From Haplomitrium mnioides (lineage: Eukaryota > Marchantiophyta > Haplomitriopsida > Calobryales), in the NCBI GenBank assembly GCA_049999725.1, contig JBNGIS010004058.1, forward strand, positions 1-22,393: a stretch of DNA of 22,393 bases, read 5' to 3'. The translations under genes and the position numbers were made by a program. The notes below the pieces were generated by a model. That model was given only the letters and a program-made list of their open reading frames with translations. It searched no databases and was not told the origin of the DNA. Positions within the stretch are counted from its first letter, which is position 1. Each line of letters opens with the position of its first letter. Positions 8,856 to 18,789 of the stretch are shown here, one piece after another.

Positions 8856-9657
8856 TTTTTTTACACTTTTGAAAACAATCTAAATCCATGTACCAAACAT
8901 AATGTCAAAATATAGCTTTTATCCAAAATTGGGAGTTGTGAAGCAGAACTATTTACATTTTTTTTTGGTGTTGTTGTAATTAACTAGCTATGTCAAATTC
9001 AAACAAGTATTGTCAATAATAGTTACACTAACAATATCATGTTTCATTTTTCACACTTGTCAAATCTTGTACATTTCTTACCACCAAATTGGTACTCGCT
9101 TTGCAACACTTTTGGAATCCACCAATTTACACCAACACTTTCATTTTACAATGTTTTTGTTGCAACTTAAAGCAAAAGCTTGCTAGATTGGCTACTTTAA
9201 ATCCACTTACTTGTTGAACTACTCAATTGTAGCACTTGCTTGCACCATTATTGGACAAAATAAGAGGGACACCAACGCTGCGTTATCTTCGTGTTGAGCT
9301 AGTTTCCTCTCAATTGGCTTGATTCCTCACTCATCTTATACAACTTCCTAAATTCAGACAACTTTGGCATCCTAGACAAGCCCTCGGATTTTTGGTCTAA
9401 TATTCTAAACGTGTGAAATCCAAGCTCCAACAAAACAACATATAAGAATCTCTCGAAAAGGAGGAAGAAATCCATACATCTTACATTTGATGAAAACTGA
9501 GAAGTGAAACTAAACTCAATAACTTCATAACAATCTTGTCAGGCCAAACCACAGTAAGCAATCTACAGTCTCCTATTACACAACTGAGATATGCTAGCAT
9601 TACAGTTTCTATAAAGATCAGAAGATTCTATCAACACTTGTGTGTCCACCTTAGGAA

Positions 9658-9660
<3 letters not shown>
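8856..9660. other. AT-rich spacer, nothing recognised
   Basis: The longest frame beginning here is 84 codons at 9536-9790, and it is mostly the translation of the CT microsatellite. I see no protein motif, tRNA or repeat structure beyond poly-T/poly-A runs. Confidence 0.5.

Positions 9661-9701
<41 letters not shown>
9661..9701. repeat. (CT)20 microsatellite
   Basis: This is an uninterrupted CT dinucleotide run of about 20 units, followed by an imperfect CT-rich extension to about 9725. Confidence 0.97.
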
Positions 9702-9704
<3 letters not shown>

Positions 9705-9970
9705 CTCTCTCTCTCATTCTCTCATCCAATCTTGCTACCCTCACTCTGCTTGCACCCCGATGGTGCTTGTTGCTAGTTTTGGGACTTTAATAAAACAGAA
9801 TTGATTTTGAAAACAAAACAGTCACTAAACTTCCATATTAATGACTCTAGCATATGACATATTGATGGGAGGGATCGTACCGCTATTTCCATGGCTAGTT
9901 CAATTTTCCCTAATCTCATGTCTCCCAAATCAGCAAACAAAACATACATATACCAGCTTGCACTAGATTG
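9702..9970. other. AT-rich spacer, possibly including the far end of LTR family C
   Basis: No gene or motif is seen. The LTR whose right end is at 10533 runs leftward through this neighbourhood, but I could not place its left terminus. Confidence 0.35.
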
Positions 9971-10533
9971 GCCAAATCACTATTTCTATGTGGTGATCAT
10001 TTGGCACTACATTCTACCTAAACATACAAACATAATGACAACTAGACAATAATTCCATGCCACCACTCTCTACCCCAAATCAGAACTATGCCAACACTTT
10101 TCTCATAGGTGTATAAACAATCTACTAACTAGTAGCACATCAACATACACTTGTATAATGAAGATGAACTCAATGAGAAAAGGAAAGAAAGGAAAGAAGT
10201 GAGAGAGATAGATAAAAAAAATTCCTGCAAGCCTTTCCAAACTCTTCAATGAGGGAGAAGGGCTAGGAAGACAAGACTTTACTAGAAAGTCACCTCACTC
10301 CTTGGAAACCTTTCTTGGTCCCTTACTAAACCTTCTAGAATCTTTTGTACTTTTGACACTTTCTAGAAGCTTCTCTTTTAGAATCTTCTTCCATCGTGTA
10401 GAAGCTTCTCAAAGTTTCTCATACTTTCTAGAAGCTTCTCTAAGCTTTTTCTTTTAGAAACTTTTTCTTTGCTAACTTACTTTAGCAAGAACTAAATCTA
10501 GAAGTTTTGCCAAGTTTAGTGAAGCTCATTACA
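9971..10533 (-). repeat. 3' LTR of minus-strand chromovirus fragment (LTR family C; left end arbitrary)
   Basis: Reading the minus strand, the chromodomain remnant is followed by an imperfect purine-rich stretch and then TGTAATGAGCTTCACTAAAC starting at 10533. That start resembles the family-B LTR start (TGTAACGACCACTAACC). The right boundary is inferred from this; the left end is unknown, and I give a length like that of family B. It contains the heat-shock-like array at 10333-10459. LTR family C is my label. Confidence 0.45.
10333..10459. promoter_or_regulatory. Array of heat-shock-element-like sites
   Basis: Plant heat-shock factors bind alternating GAA/TTC triplets spaced by two bases. 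Two perfect three-unit sites (TTCTAGAAGCTTC) lie at 10361-10373 and 10426-10438. Weaker two-unit sites are at 10333-10345 (TTCTAGAATCTTT), 10376-10388 (TTTTAGAATCTTC) and around 10396-10408 (GTGTAGAAGCTTC), with further TAGAA cores at about 10454-10459 and 10497-10503. The repeated AGAAGCTTCT core is unmistakable; a heat role is inferred. Confidence 0.6.
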
Positions 10534-10589
10534 ATACTTTTGCTTTAAGATGCAACATACTTATTGCAAGTATGATCAAAAGCATGTAC

Positions 10590-11565
10590 CAATGTTATAG
10601 CATTGCAAAGGTAAGGTTTATACAAGTAGCCTCAAATAAGAGTTACCATTTCCAAAGCACCAAATACTTAGTGACCTGCTTGGGCCCACAGTTGAAGATG
10701 CGTTCCTTTAAAATGCGCTCCACCTTGTATTTTGCATGACTATCCACCATCTCAAGTGAGGATGGAGATTTATGTCGAATGATGAATTGAGAGGAACTGG
10801 GCAAGTAACGACAAAGAAGAAAAATACGAAAATGTAGATAAGGCTTCATGTAGGTCAGTAACTCTAGTTCCAATCCATTTGGAGATAGAGAAAGCCTTGA
10901 TAAAATGTGCACTTACTCTACAAACACCAAGCATAGGCAAAATAGTAGACAATCAAACTTTGTTGATTATAACAAATGTCTTGTCAAGTCAATGAGTATG
11001 AGCGTACATTTTTGACAATTTCATGCAATAAAAAGCTTGTCACAAGCAAGATGGAATGTTTGATAGATCTTTTGCACAAAATCCTAAGTGGTAGCAACTT
11101 TAAAAGGTGTTCTTGGTTGAGAACCCATGGTAACCAAAGTTAAAGATGTCAAAAAGTACTCGCCATATGTGAGAAAGAAAGGAGTGACCTTAGTTCAGGC
11201 ATTAACAGAGTTGTTGTAAGCAAACTCTACTAGTGGTAGTAAGAGATCCCACTCCTCTTGTTCATAAAGTGTGAAGGTGCGCAAAATATATTCAATAATA
11301 CAATTTGCATGCTCCGTTTGACTATTTGATTCAAGATTATATGTCATACACATAGCCAATTTAGTCTTGAAGCATGAAAATAAGCTCTTCTAAAACATAT
11401 TGGTGAATTGAGTACCGCAATCTGAAATGAGTATTGAAGAGAGACCATGCTTACAAAAAACAACTTCCAAGTATAGTTTTGCCAATTCACAGGTTGTTAT
11501 AGTCTTGGTGGTAGCTCGCATATGGAATATTTTTTGCTTAACTTGTCAACAAAAACCACTACATA
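10590..11565 (-). pseudogene. Integrase and chromodomain remnant of a minus-strand chromovirus
   Basis: Reading leftward from 11565, the integrase catalytic core appears with its three acidic residues: Asp in VVVFVDKLSKK (codon 11545-11547), Asp in LISDCGTQFT (11420-11422) and Glu in NSQTEHAN (about 11308). A EEWDLLLPLVEFAYNNS block near 11230 and TYGEY follow. Around 10850-10940 is SAHFIKAFS..KWIGT (usual SARF.GPF...IG). The chromodomain reads KYKVERILKERIF and TKYLVLWKW at 10640-10730, and a frame-shifted EAT near 10625 matches the usual EATWEP. Several stops and shifts are present. The right edge at 11565 is not a natural end: the large element at 11566 interrupts it just before the first catalytic Asp. 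Confidence 0.8.
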
Positions 11566-14401
11566 TGTCAGCCCCCTCCTTCGGTCTTTAACCTCCGAAG
11601 ACCGCTCTTTGGCAGGAAAAGGCTGACTTTACCGGCGTTTAGATTCTTTTATGAGATGGCCCCGCTGCAAGTTATCACTTTCGGGTCTTAAGGATGTCCC
11701 TCCTTACCTTACAAACCTTTCTCCTTCTTCAATTCCGCATTCACACATTCATTTACTCCTTACAAGCTGCTTTGATCAAATTCCGAAGTGTATTTCAGGG
11801 ATCCGAAATAGTATCCAAACTTAAAGTTTTACAATAGTGGTTCAAGTTCTGGTATCCGAATCACAGAGGGGACCTACCCACGGTGCTGCCCCCTTTATGA
11901 GACTAATTCTTAGACCCTTGCTGAGCTGGGATCCTACTTACTTCAGATCTGAAGTGTCTCTTCGGGAAATGCAAACATAAGACAGAACTATCTAAACCTT
12001 GCGCACACAACACCACACACTCCGCCAATATGCTTCTGACTTGAGCCGACCTCCGCAACACAATCTTGACCTCTCAACCGTCTGTTCCTCTATTTCCGCT
12101 GCAGCTCTTCGGGTTCTTCCAAGATCCAATCTTTACCACCTCCCTTGCACTCCTGGTCTTCACTTCAACAATTCCGACCTTCCTATGACTCTCATGATTC
12201 CAATTACACTTCCCCCCTCTACTCACGCACCCTTCTCCAGATAGTCTTTTCAACTTCCCTCGCGAGAAGCCCTGGTTTTACTTCCTCAGGATTGGAAGAG
12301 GTCTTGTTTAACTTCCACCCTTGGAAGATAGTCTTCTCGACTGCTGGCCACCCACTCCACCCCGAAGCTTCGATGGATCTTCTTACACCGTGCACAGGGA
12401 CGAATGCAGCTACTCCTCCTTGGCTTCCCTTGAGAGAATAAACCAGAATTGCCCCCTAACGTCCTTGGGATTGTTGCTCCTGCACAGATGACACTGAGAC
12501 GACCCCAAAGATCCCACTTTGGCAGCCCCTCCAATTTCAAGACAACCCAGAACTCCCTCCGCTTTCAAGTATCAGTCCACCCGTAGTGGTGAGTACACTT
12601 GGATTGCATGGGCCTCTAGAGCTCCCCACCTAGCGATTCCCAGCGTCCCTCCAGTCCACCTCCACCCCTGCTAGCCTCCTACTTGAGTTCACTTGCTTCA
12701 AGTGAAGCTTTAAGAGTTCTGTCCTCCCTCCCTCGTGTGTCTTCTTTTCTGCTATCGCTCTCACGACTTGCAAGCTTGCATCCACAAACAACCCCCAAAA
12801 CATCGCAGTCGATCCTTTTATACCCCCATGCGCTTACCTTTCCGAAGCCTTCTTGTTTCCCCCGCTTCCGGTACTTGATCCTGTTGAGCAACGGTCTTGG
12901 GATGCAGTGCCACCTGTCCGGTACGAGCAAGGGTCAGCTAAAGAAGTTAGTCCAAAGTCCTCAACTGTCGTTCCGAAGTGCAATTTAATCCAGGGACATG
13001 CTCCTTGCGCAAACTAGTCCGCTGGACTTGGCGCGAACGTTGAAAACTTGGTCTAATATTGGTGAAGACTGTCCACTGGAATCCTAATCCTGGCGAAGAT
13101 TCGACCCTGGCAGTTCAGCGTAGATTTGAGCTTTCAATTCGAAGAGTAGAGCTTGGCGTCGTTGAAGTTGCGTATTCCGAAGTGTTTCCGAGGGACCCTG
13201 ATGATGATCCATCCGATGTCGCCACTTCATTAGATCCATCGTAGAGTTAGTCGTAGCTGAGAAGAACCATCCGACATTGTAAGGCTGAGCAAGATCTGAA
13301 GAAGAATTCCAAGAAGAGAGAGAGAAAGGGCAATCCGAAGAGCCTTGATCCCCAAATCCAAAGAATCCAAAGAAGGCTCAGTCCGCAGAGTGATTCCGAA
13401 GCAAGAGGCCACGTCATCCGCCACCGTCCGATAAGCTGAAGTTGGACCGTCAGCAGTTCCCTTCCGAAGTTGACTAGGTTCCGGAGAGTGCCGTCCGACG
13501 TCGTTTTCAACGAGGAAGTTGGAACATTGTGGTTGACCATCTCTCCGTCTGACTCTGAAGTTGACCCTCTATCCGAAGTTCACTAAATTCCGAAGTCTGT
13601 CAGATCTTCGATAGGTTGCAGTTTTGGCACCCCCAAACGGATCCACGCTAGATGGGCTCTCCACTTAGGGAGGCCAATTGGAACCCTCTTAACCCATGCT
13701 CCCACCTCGGAAGATGGATCGGAACCCGTTTAAGTGGCCTCCCCACTTAGGAAGGCGGGGTTCCGATAAGCTTTGCTGAGACTGGCCACCTCCCCGTGAA
13801 GACTCCGAACCGGACTCTGATGTTTGTTTGCTCGTGCCTCTTGAAGACTACTTCCAATAATTGCTTCGGACTTCAACCCATGCTCTCTGAGAGGATTGAG
13901 GACTGTGGGAAAAGCATCCGTATTTACATGGAGAAAGAGGCATCCCCCAATCCCTGGTGTTGGCGTTGCTCTCCGATGACTGTCGCTCGTGTCCCCTACT
14001 TCAAATCCTCCTTTCTGATTTGTTGGGCGATCCTTTCTTGTTTTTCATTGCTTTCTTCCCTGCTCTATTGACATGCGACCTTCCTCGAAATCCGCCTTGT
14101 GGTCTCCTCTGCTTGATGCTACATTGCGATTCTCCTCTGCTCTCCTTGATTCCCTTCGCTCTTTCGGTCCCATCCTTCGAGGATTCTCTAGCGTTGATGT
14201 CTCCGACTCTCGCTCCCTCCTTCACAATATAAATCCAATTCCGCTACTTTGGATCGGAAAATGAAGTAACCTGCTCTTAGCCTCCGATTAGTGTTATTTT
14301 GCTGCTTCTTGATTATCTTACCACTTCCGAATGGATAATTATTATTGTTGCCGCTTCTGGTCCTTTGTAACCCAAATTAGCCCCTGTTCCACTGGCTGAC
14401 A
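11566..14401 (-). repeat. 3' LTR of element B, complete (2836 bp)
   Basis: It starts TGTCAGCC at 11566 and ends GGCTGACA at 14401, perfect 8-bp terminal inverted repeats. 11566-13619 aligns with 20364-22393, with substitutions and a few indels. A polypurine tract abuts it at 14405-14413. The LTR is long and carries many CCGAAG motifs. Open frames on the plus strand (antisense to the element) at 11999-12244 and 12145-12441 recur in the other LTR. Compared with that copy it has a ~50-bp extra block at about 12675-12725 and lacks 17 bp near 12580. Confidence 0.93.
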
Positions 14402-14404
14402 TAA

Positions 14405-14413
14405 CTCCCCTTT
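14405..14413 (-). other. Polypurine tract of element B
   Basis: On the minus strand the sequence is AAAGGGGAG, four bases before the LTR end TGTCAGCC. This is the expected plus-strand primer. Confidence 0.8.
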
Positions 14414-14741
14414 GAATTGTGAAGCATCCTCGCGAACATACCCCCTCGATCTCTGTCTGGTTTCCTCTTATCCGCTGTGCCGCTTCCTAATCCCCCCGAT
14501 TTTCGACGAAGTGTGCTTCCCAAACTCACGCCCCTCACACATACCCACTTGAAAACTCACACAAACACTCACTTGAACACCTACACAATTGCGTACTAGA
14601 GCATCCACACAACCACGCACTCACTCACCCACCCTTGCCGACTCGGATCCAACTCCCTTAGCTTGGTGATTGCGGACTCCCAACGTCCTCCCCTCTGTGA
14701 ATGTACCTTTTCAGACGGTCGTAATGAATCCGGTTAGCGAA
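14414..14741 (-). other. 3' untranslated region of element B
   Basis: This lies between the pol stop (14742-14744) and the polypurine tract. No gene is seen. Positions about 14520-14640 are rich in CACTCA/CACACA words, a diffuse low-complexity tract. No extra ORF or envelope-like gene is present. Confidence 0.55.
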
Positions 14742-15902
14742 TCACTCTCCCCCCAATGTCTCCAACTTTGTAGATCCATTTTGATGCATTCTTCTCAACA
14801 CAAAGAGCCCTATCCATCTCGTGTGCAATTTCCCTGAGAAACGTACAAATCGACTATCACAAAGCAACACCAACTCCCCTTCTAAAATATCTGTCAATTT
14901 CAGTTTTTTGTCATGCTGATGCTTCTGTAGGTGTTAGCGGTGCTCCAAATGTATCTGGGCTTGTTCCCTTGATTCCTCCAATTGCTCCAACTAATACAGT
15001 CTTTCCCTTCGGCTCTGGTTTTCCACCATTCTACCTTCCTCCAAAACTCTTCGGGTTGGAACTTCTGATTCAACTGGCACGAGTGCATTCTGTTCGAAGA
15101 CCAGAAAGTAAGGACAGTGGCCTGTTGTGGTTTTGTAGGATAGGTTGTAGGCATGCACTATCATGAGTAGCTTAAAATCCCAATATGCCTTATTGGCTGC
15201 TACGGTCTTATTGAGGATTTTGCCCATTATTCCATTGGCTCTCTCTGTCAATCCATTGGCTTTTGGATGGTAGGCCGTAGTGCATTGATGCTTAATCAGG
15301 TACTTAGAGATCAGATCCTTTATTACTTGATTGATAAAGTGGGTTCCTTGGTCACTTACCAGTTCCAGGGGTGGCCCAAACCTGCAGAACACCTGTTCAT
15401 ACATGAATGTTGCCACCGTTTTGGCGTCATCCTTTCTGGTAGCCATAGCCTCCACCTATTTGGTGGTGTAGTCTGTGGCTAGGAGGATGTACCTATTACC
15501 TCTCCTGGTGGATGGCACAATTGGGCCGATGAAATCTATTCCCCACTTTTCAAAGAGTGTTAGGAGAATATTTGGTACCAAAGGAGGATGTTGGCTTGCT
15601 GCTGGCTTTCCTGTCCTTTGATAGACATCACACCTCTTCACCCAGAATTGCACATCCTTGTGTAGGGTCGACCACCAGTATCCAACACTTAGCACCTTTC
15701 TTATTGTAACATCTGCTGCAAAGTGACCCCCCACTTCCTCTCCATGCAGAGCTTGCATCACTATTGTGGCATGATCTTGCTCCAAGCATCTTCTGATCAT
15801 GCCATCCAGTCCTCTTTTGTGTAGCATCCCCTTCACTAATAGGTAAGGTCTCACCTTCCTACGAAACTCTGCAGCCTCCTCTTTGCTGCTACCCTTTGGA
15901 AT
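14742..15902 (-). pseudogene. Integrase region of element B pol
   Basis: Integrase inserts the element cDNA. Reading leftward: the zinc-binding domain (ALHGEEVGGH, later CDVYQRTGK, where the last Cys of HHCC is now Tyr) at about 15590-15750; the catalytic core with Asp in WGIDFIGPI (about 15530), Asp in LVSDQGTHF and Glu in TAYHPKANGLTERAN (about 15245); and a C-terminal domain with GELVLLCDSRF..FSGKL before the stop at 14742-14744. The DDE residues are kept. One frame runs throughout, but nonsense codons interrupt it after TDYTTK (about 15456), at 14988-14990 and at 14934-14936, and one separates it from RNase H near 15901. No chromodomain follows. Confidence 0.88.
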
Positions 15903-17440
15903 CTATGCAATACTAAGCAATTCAATGATTGAAGCATAGTTTATTAGCCTCCCTATTCTGACTTGGAACAAGTCCTCATCGGGAAAGGCATCCTCCACTT
16001 CCCTTTCATTGATTGGCCCAGACACCCTGGAGAAGAAGTCAGCATTGTTGTGCTTCTTTCCTGGTTTGATTCTCACTTCAAAATTGAACTCTTGTAGTAG
16101 CAGGATCCACCTTGCCACCCTACCCATCACATCTGGTTTGTTTACAAGATATTTCAGAGCATTGGGATTGGTATGGAAGATCACCTTATAGTGCAACAGG
16201 TAGTGCCTGAATTTTTTAAGGGAATAGATGATCCCCAAGGCCTCCCTATCAATTGCTGAGTAGTTCCTTTCTGCTACGGCCAACAACCTGCTTGCAAAGT
16301 ATATCAGGTGATCCCTCTCTTTTTCATCCACCTGGCTTAGCACGGCACCGACGCAGAATCCTAACACATCGATCATTACATGGAAATCCTTCCTCCAGCT
16401 TGGTGGTATGAGGACTGGTGCATTGGTTAGTCGTTGTTTCAATTCGTTGAAGCTGGTCAATCTTTCAAGCGTGGCTTCAAAGGTGCTGCCATGCTTTGTC
16501 ATTTCAGTGAGTGGCATAGCAATCAAGGTCAATCGCTCAATGAATCGTCTATAGTAGCCTACACAACTTAGAAAACCTTGTACCTCCTTCAGGTTGGTTG
16601 GAAATGCTATCTTCATCCAATTTGCAGTCTTTTTCTGATTCACTTCTATGCCTCTACCCGAAATCTGATGTCCCAGAAGTATTCCTTCGGACACTCCGAA
16701 GAAGCACTTCTTCGGGTGCAAGCGCAATCATGTTTCTTGGCACCACTGAAGGGTGAGTCTCAGGTCCCGCTCATGGTTGTAGACTCTTCCATACACTACA
16801 AAATCATCAATGAAGATCTCGAGAAACTTTCGCAGATAATCATGGAATATGTTCATCATCATCCACTGAAATGTCTTGGATGCGTTACAGAGTCCGAAAG
16901 GCATCCTTCAGAAAGCGAACACCCCCCATTCAGTGGTGAACGTTGTCTTCAATTGATCCTCTTCTTGGATCCAGATCTGGTTATATCCTGAATACCCATC
17001 CAAGAAACTGTAAACTTCTTGTCCCGCAACCAGATCTAGAACGCCATCGGTGAAGGGCAAAGGGTGGTGATCTTTTTTTGTTGCTACATTCATCTTTCAG
17101 AAATCCTGGCATACCCTTATCTTTCGCTCTCCATCCTGTCCGATTTTCTTTGGTACTGCAACCAATGGCGATACCCACTCGCTATTCAGCATTGGTAGAT
17201 GAAATCTGCTTCTAGCAATTTGTCGATCTCTTCCTTTACCAACAGGGAGAATTGAGGATTCATCCGGTACTGGCATTGTTTGGCATGGATTGCTGCGGGT
17301 TCCAGATCAATCCGATGTTCCCCCAATTTGTGAGGAACTCCCTTCAGATCCCCATGGCTCCATGCAAAGGTGTCGCTGAAATTTGCTAGGAGGTGGGTCA
17401 AAGACTGCTCATGGTTTTCGGACAATTCCAATCCGATATG
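15903..17440 (-). pseudogene. Reverse transcriptase and RNase H region of element B pol
   Basis: RT copies the RNA genome into DNA and RNase H degrades the template. Reading leftward: RT lead-in LGEHRIDLEP and LLEADFIY (17186-17431); a frame change near 17190; then MNVATKKDHHPLPFTDGVLD and SFLDGYSGYNQIWI (16908-17093), a stop before RMPFGLCNA, the catalytic EIFIDDFVVYG box at about 16795-16825, and another stop before LRLHPKKCFFG. The 274-codon frame 15903-16727 has GFLSCVGYYRRFI, then RNase H with GAVLSQ, YFASRLLAVAERNYSAIDRE and HTNPNALKYL. The last motif is normally TD.H.AL.YL, so a catalytic Asp is Asn here. Apart from the shift near 17190 the damage is nonsense codons in one frame. Confidence 0.9.
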
Positions 17441-17763
17441 AAATTTGCATCCCTCCTAGACAGCTACGGATTTGTGTTGAGTTGACCGCACTATCCCCAC
17501 CTCATTTCTCCCTTCTAATCCATCCTCCTATAGGAGCGTTGCTAATCGCAACCCCCTTGCTCTCAGCACGTTCTCTCAACTTGGTTCATCGTTCCTGTCT
17601 GCACCAAATGTGGCTCTTTGGACTTCTCATGTTCCTCTATTGGGTTCCGACATGACACTTCGGACCTCTCCTTTCTTCCGGCCTTAGTGTCCCTGCCTCC
17701 CGTTGAACATTCAATGGTTCGCCTCTGCACATGCGTCTTCTTAGTGCCCTCTTCGAGTTCTAA
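17441..17763 (-). pseudogene. Degenerate linker between protease and RT of element B
   Basis: This sits in the pol reading direction between the protease frame (ending 17764) and the first RT frame (starting 17431). It holds several stops in all minus-strand frames and no motif I recognise. The protease and RT frames differ, so at least one indel lies here. Confidence 0.5.
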
Positions 17764-18615
17764 TTAGTTGACTCCCACCTCCCTTTCTTCCATTAAATCG
17801 TCCTCTGTAGCCTCACTGACCACTTGGACCCAGTAGTGGTATTTTGATTCTTCGTCTTCTTCAGACCATTCACTATCATACTCGTCTTTGGCTTGGGTCT
17901 CCCCCAGATGTGGCATTGGCCCGTAGTGTACCTCTGTTTTTTCAGGACCAAACACCAAGGTGGAATTCCCCCAATTGTGGAGGACCCGGGCTCCATACAG
18001 CCATGGTCTTCCGATTAGCAATGGGTAGGGAAAGGCTCTGGCTGGCTGCATCACCAAGTAATGTAATTTAAATTCCTTGCCTCCGATGAAGGTAGGAATC
18101 TGAAGTAGGGAACCTAGTGGTTTTACTCGGGATTCATCTGCCAATCTCATGATTCTGGTAGTGGGTTGGAATTCCTTGAATCCCAACTTATGGGCGGTCT
18201 TTTCTATCATGATATTGACCCCTGCCCTCCCATCTACCGGCACTAAGGACAAGGTGCACCTTGGAATTTGGATATCAATTTATGGCGCTTCTTTATCCTC
18301 GCAGACCAGTTGGAAATCCGCTTGGACTCCGACTCGGGGTAATTTCCTCCTTCGCTTCGGTCCCATCAACAATTCCCTCAGCTGACATCTGTACACTGGA
18401 CTGTCTTTGATCAATTGTCCTACTGTAGCCGTAACTGGGCAATCTCTTACATCGGCTTGAATGTTGTAGAGGATCGGCTTGGTGTCCCCTTCTGGGGTGG
18501 GGATCTTTTCTTCGGATTCTTTGGGTTTCTCATGATGGCCTCGGATGTTTTTCATGGTTTCCCGGGCTGCCTCCTCTTCTTTTAGAGCCTCCAATACTTC
18601 CAGCTGCTTCCGCAC
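17764..18615 (-). pseudogene. Aspartic protease region of element B
   Basis: Two same-frame blocks (18280-18615, 111 codons; 17764-18252, 162 codons) are separated by a stop near 18278. The first has a charged segment, then ILYNIQADVRD and QLRELLMGPKRRR, typical of the region before the protease. The second has LVPVDGRAGVNIM, the active-site D-[SG]-G-A with Gly changed to Arg, and YPLLIGRPWLYGARV, the conserved (I/L)LGRPWL motif. An acidic tail (DEYDSEWSEEDEESK) follows. The protease would cut the gag-pol polyprotein. Confidence 0.82.
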
Positions 18616-18789
18616 ATTGTCCTGTTGTTACGGGTAGAACCACTTCGGGTTATCCCGATTGTAATCCGAATCACTCCGAAGTGACGATTTGGGAGCCGCT
18701 CCTCTCTTCAATTTCCGCTGGCTCTTGGGCTTGGACTTGGTTCCCGATCGAGTCACCACCCGATAGCAATCCTTCGGGGCAGGGGTTTC
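18616..18789 (-). pseudogene. Linker between gag zinc knuckles and protease, element B
   Basis: This is in the same frame as the knuckle block (stop near 18790) and the protease block (stop near 18616). It continues gag-pol as a charged, lysine-rich linker with nonsense codons at both ends. The unbroken frame across both boundaries suggests a single gag-pol reading frame originally, with no frameshift between gag and protease. Confidence 0.55.

Noticed and set aside
9536-9790. 84-codon ORF with a Leu-Ser repeat
   Set aside because: The repeat is just the translation of the (CT)n microsatellite.
14227-14235. ATTTATATT as the TATA box of element B
   Set aside because: It is a weak match only ~170 bp into a 2.8-kb LTR with no supporting context, and the matching part of the other LTR is outside the window.
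14520-14640. CACTCA/CACACA-rich tract as a CRISPR-like or regular satellite array
   Set aside because: There is no constant unit or spacer length; it is diffuse low-complexity sequence in the 3' untranslated region of element B.
14900-15166. Additional ORFs on both strands over the integrase C-terminus
   Set aside because: They are out of frame with the integrase motifs, which continue in the main pol frame through two nonsense codons to 14742.
17383-17655. 90-codon plus-strand ORF in the protease-RT linker
   Set aside because: Antisense to pol, starts inside the RT lead-in, and has no motif.
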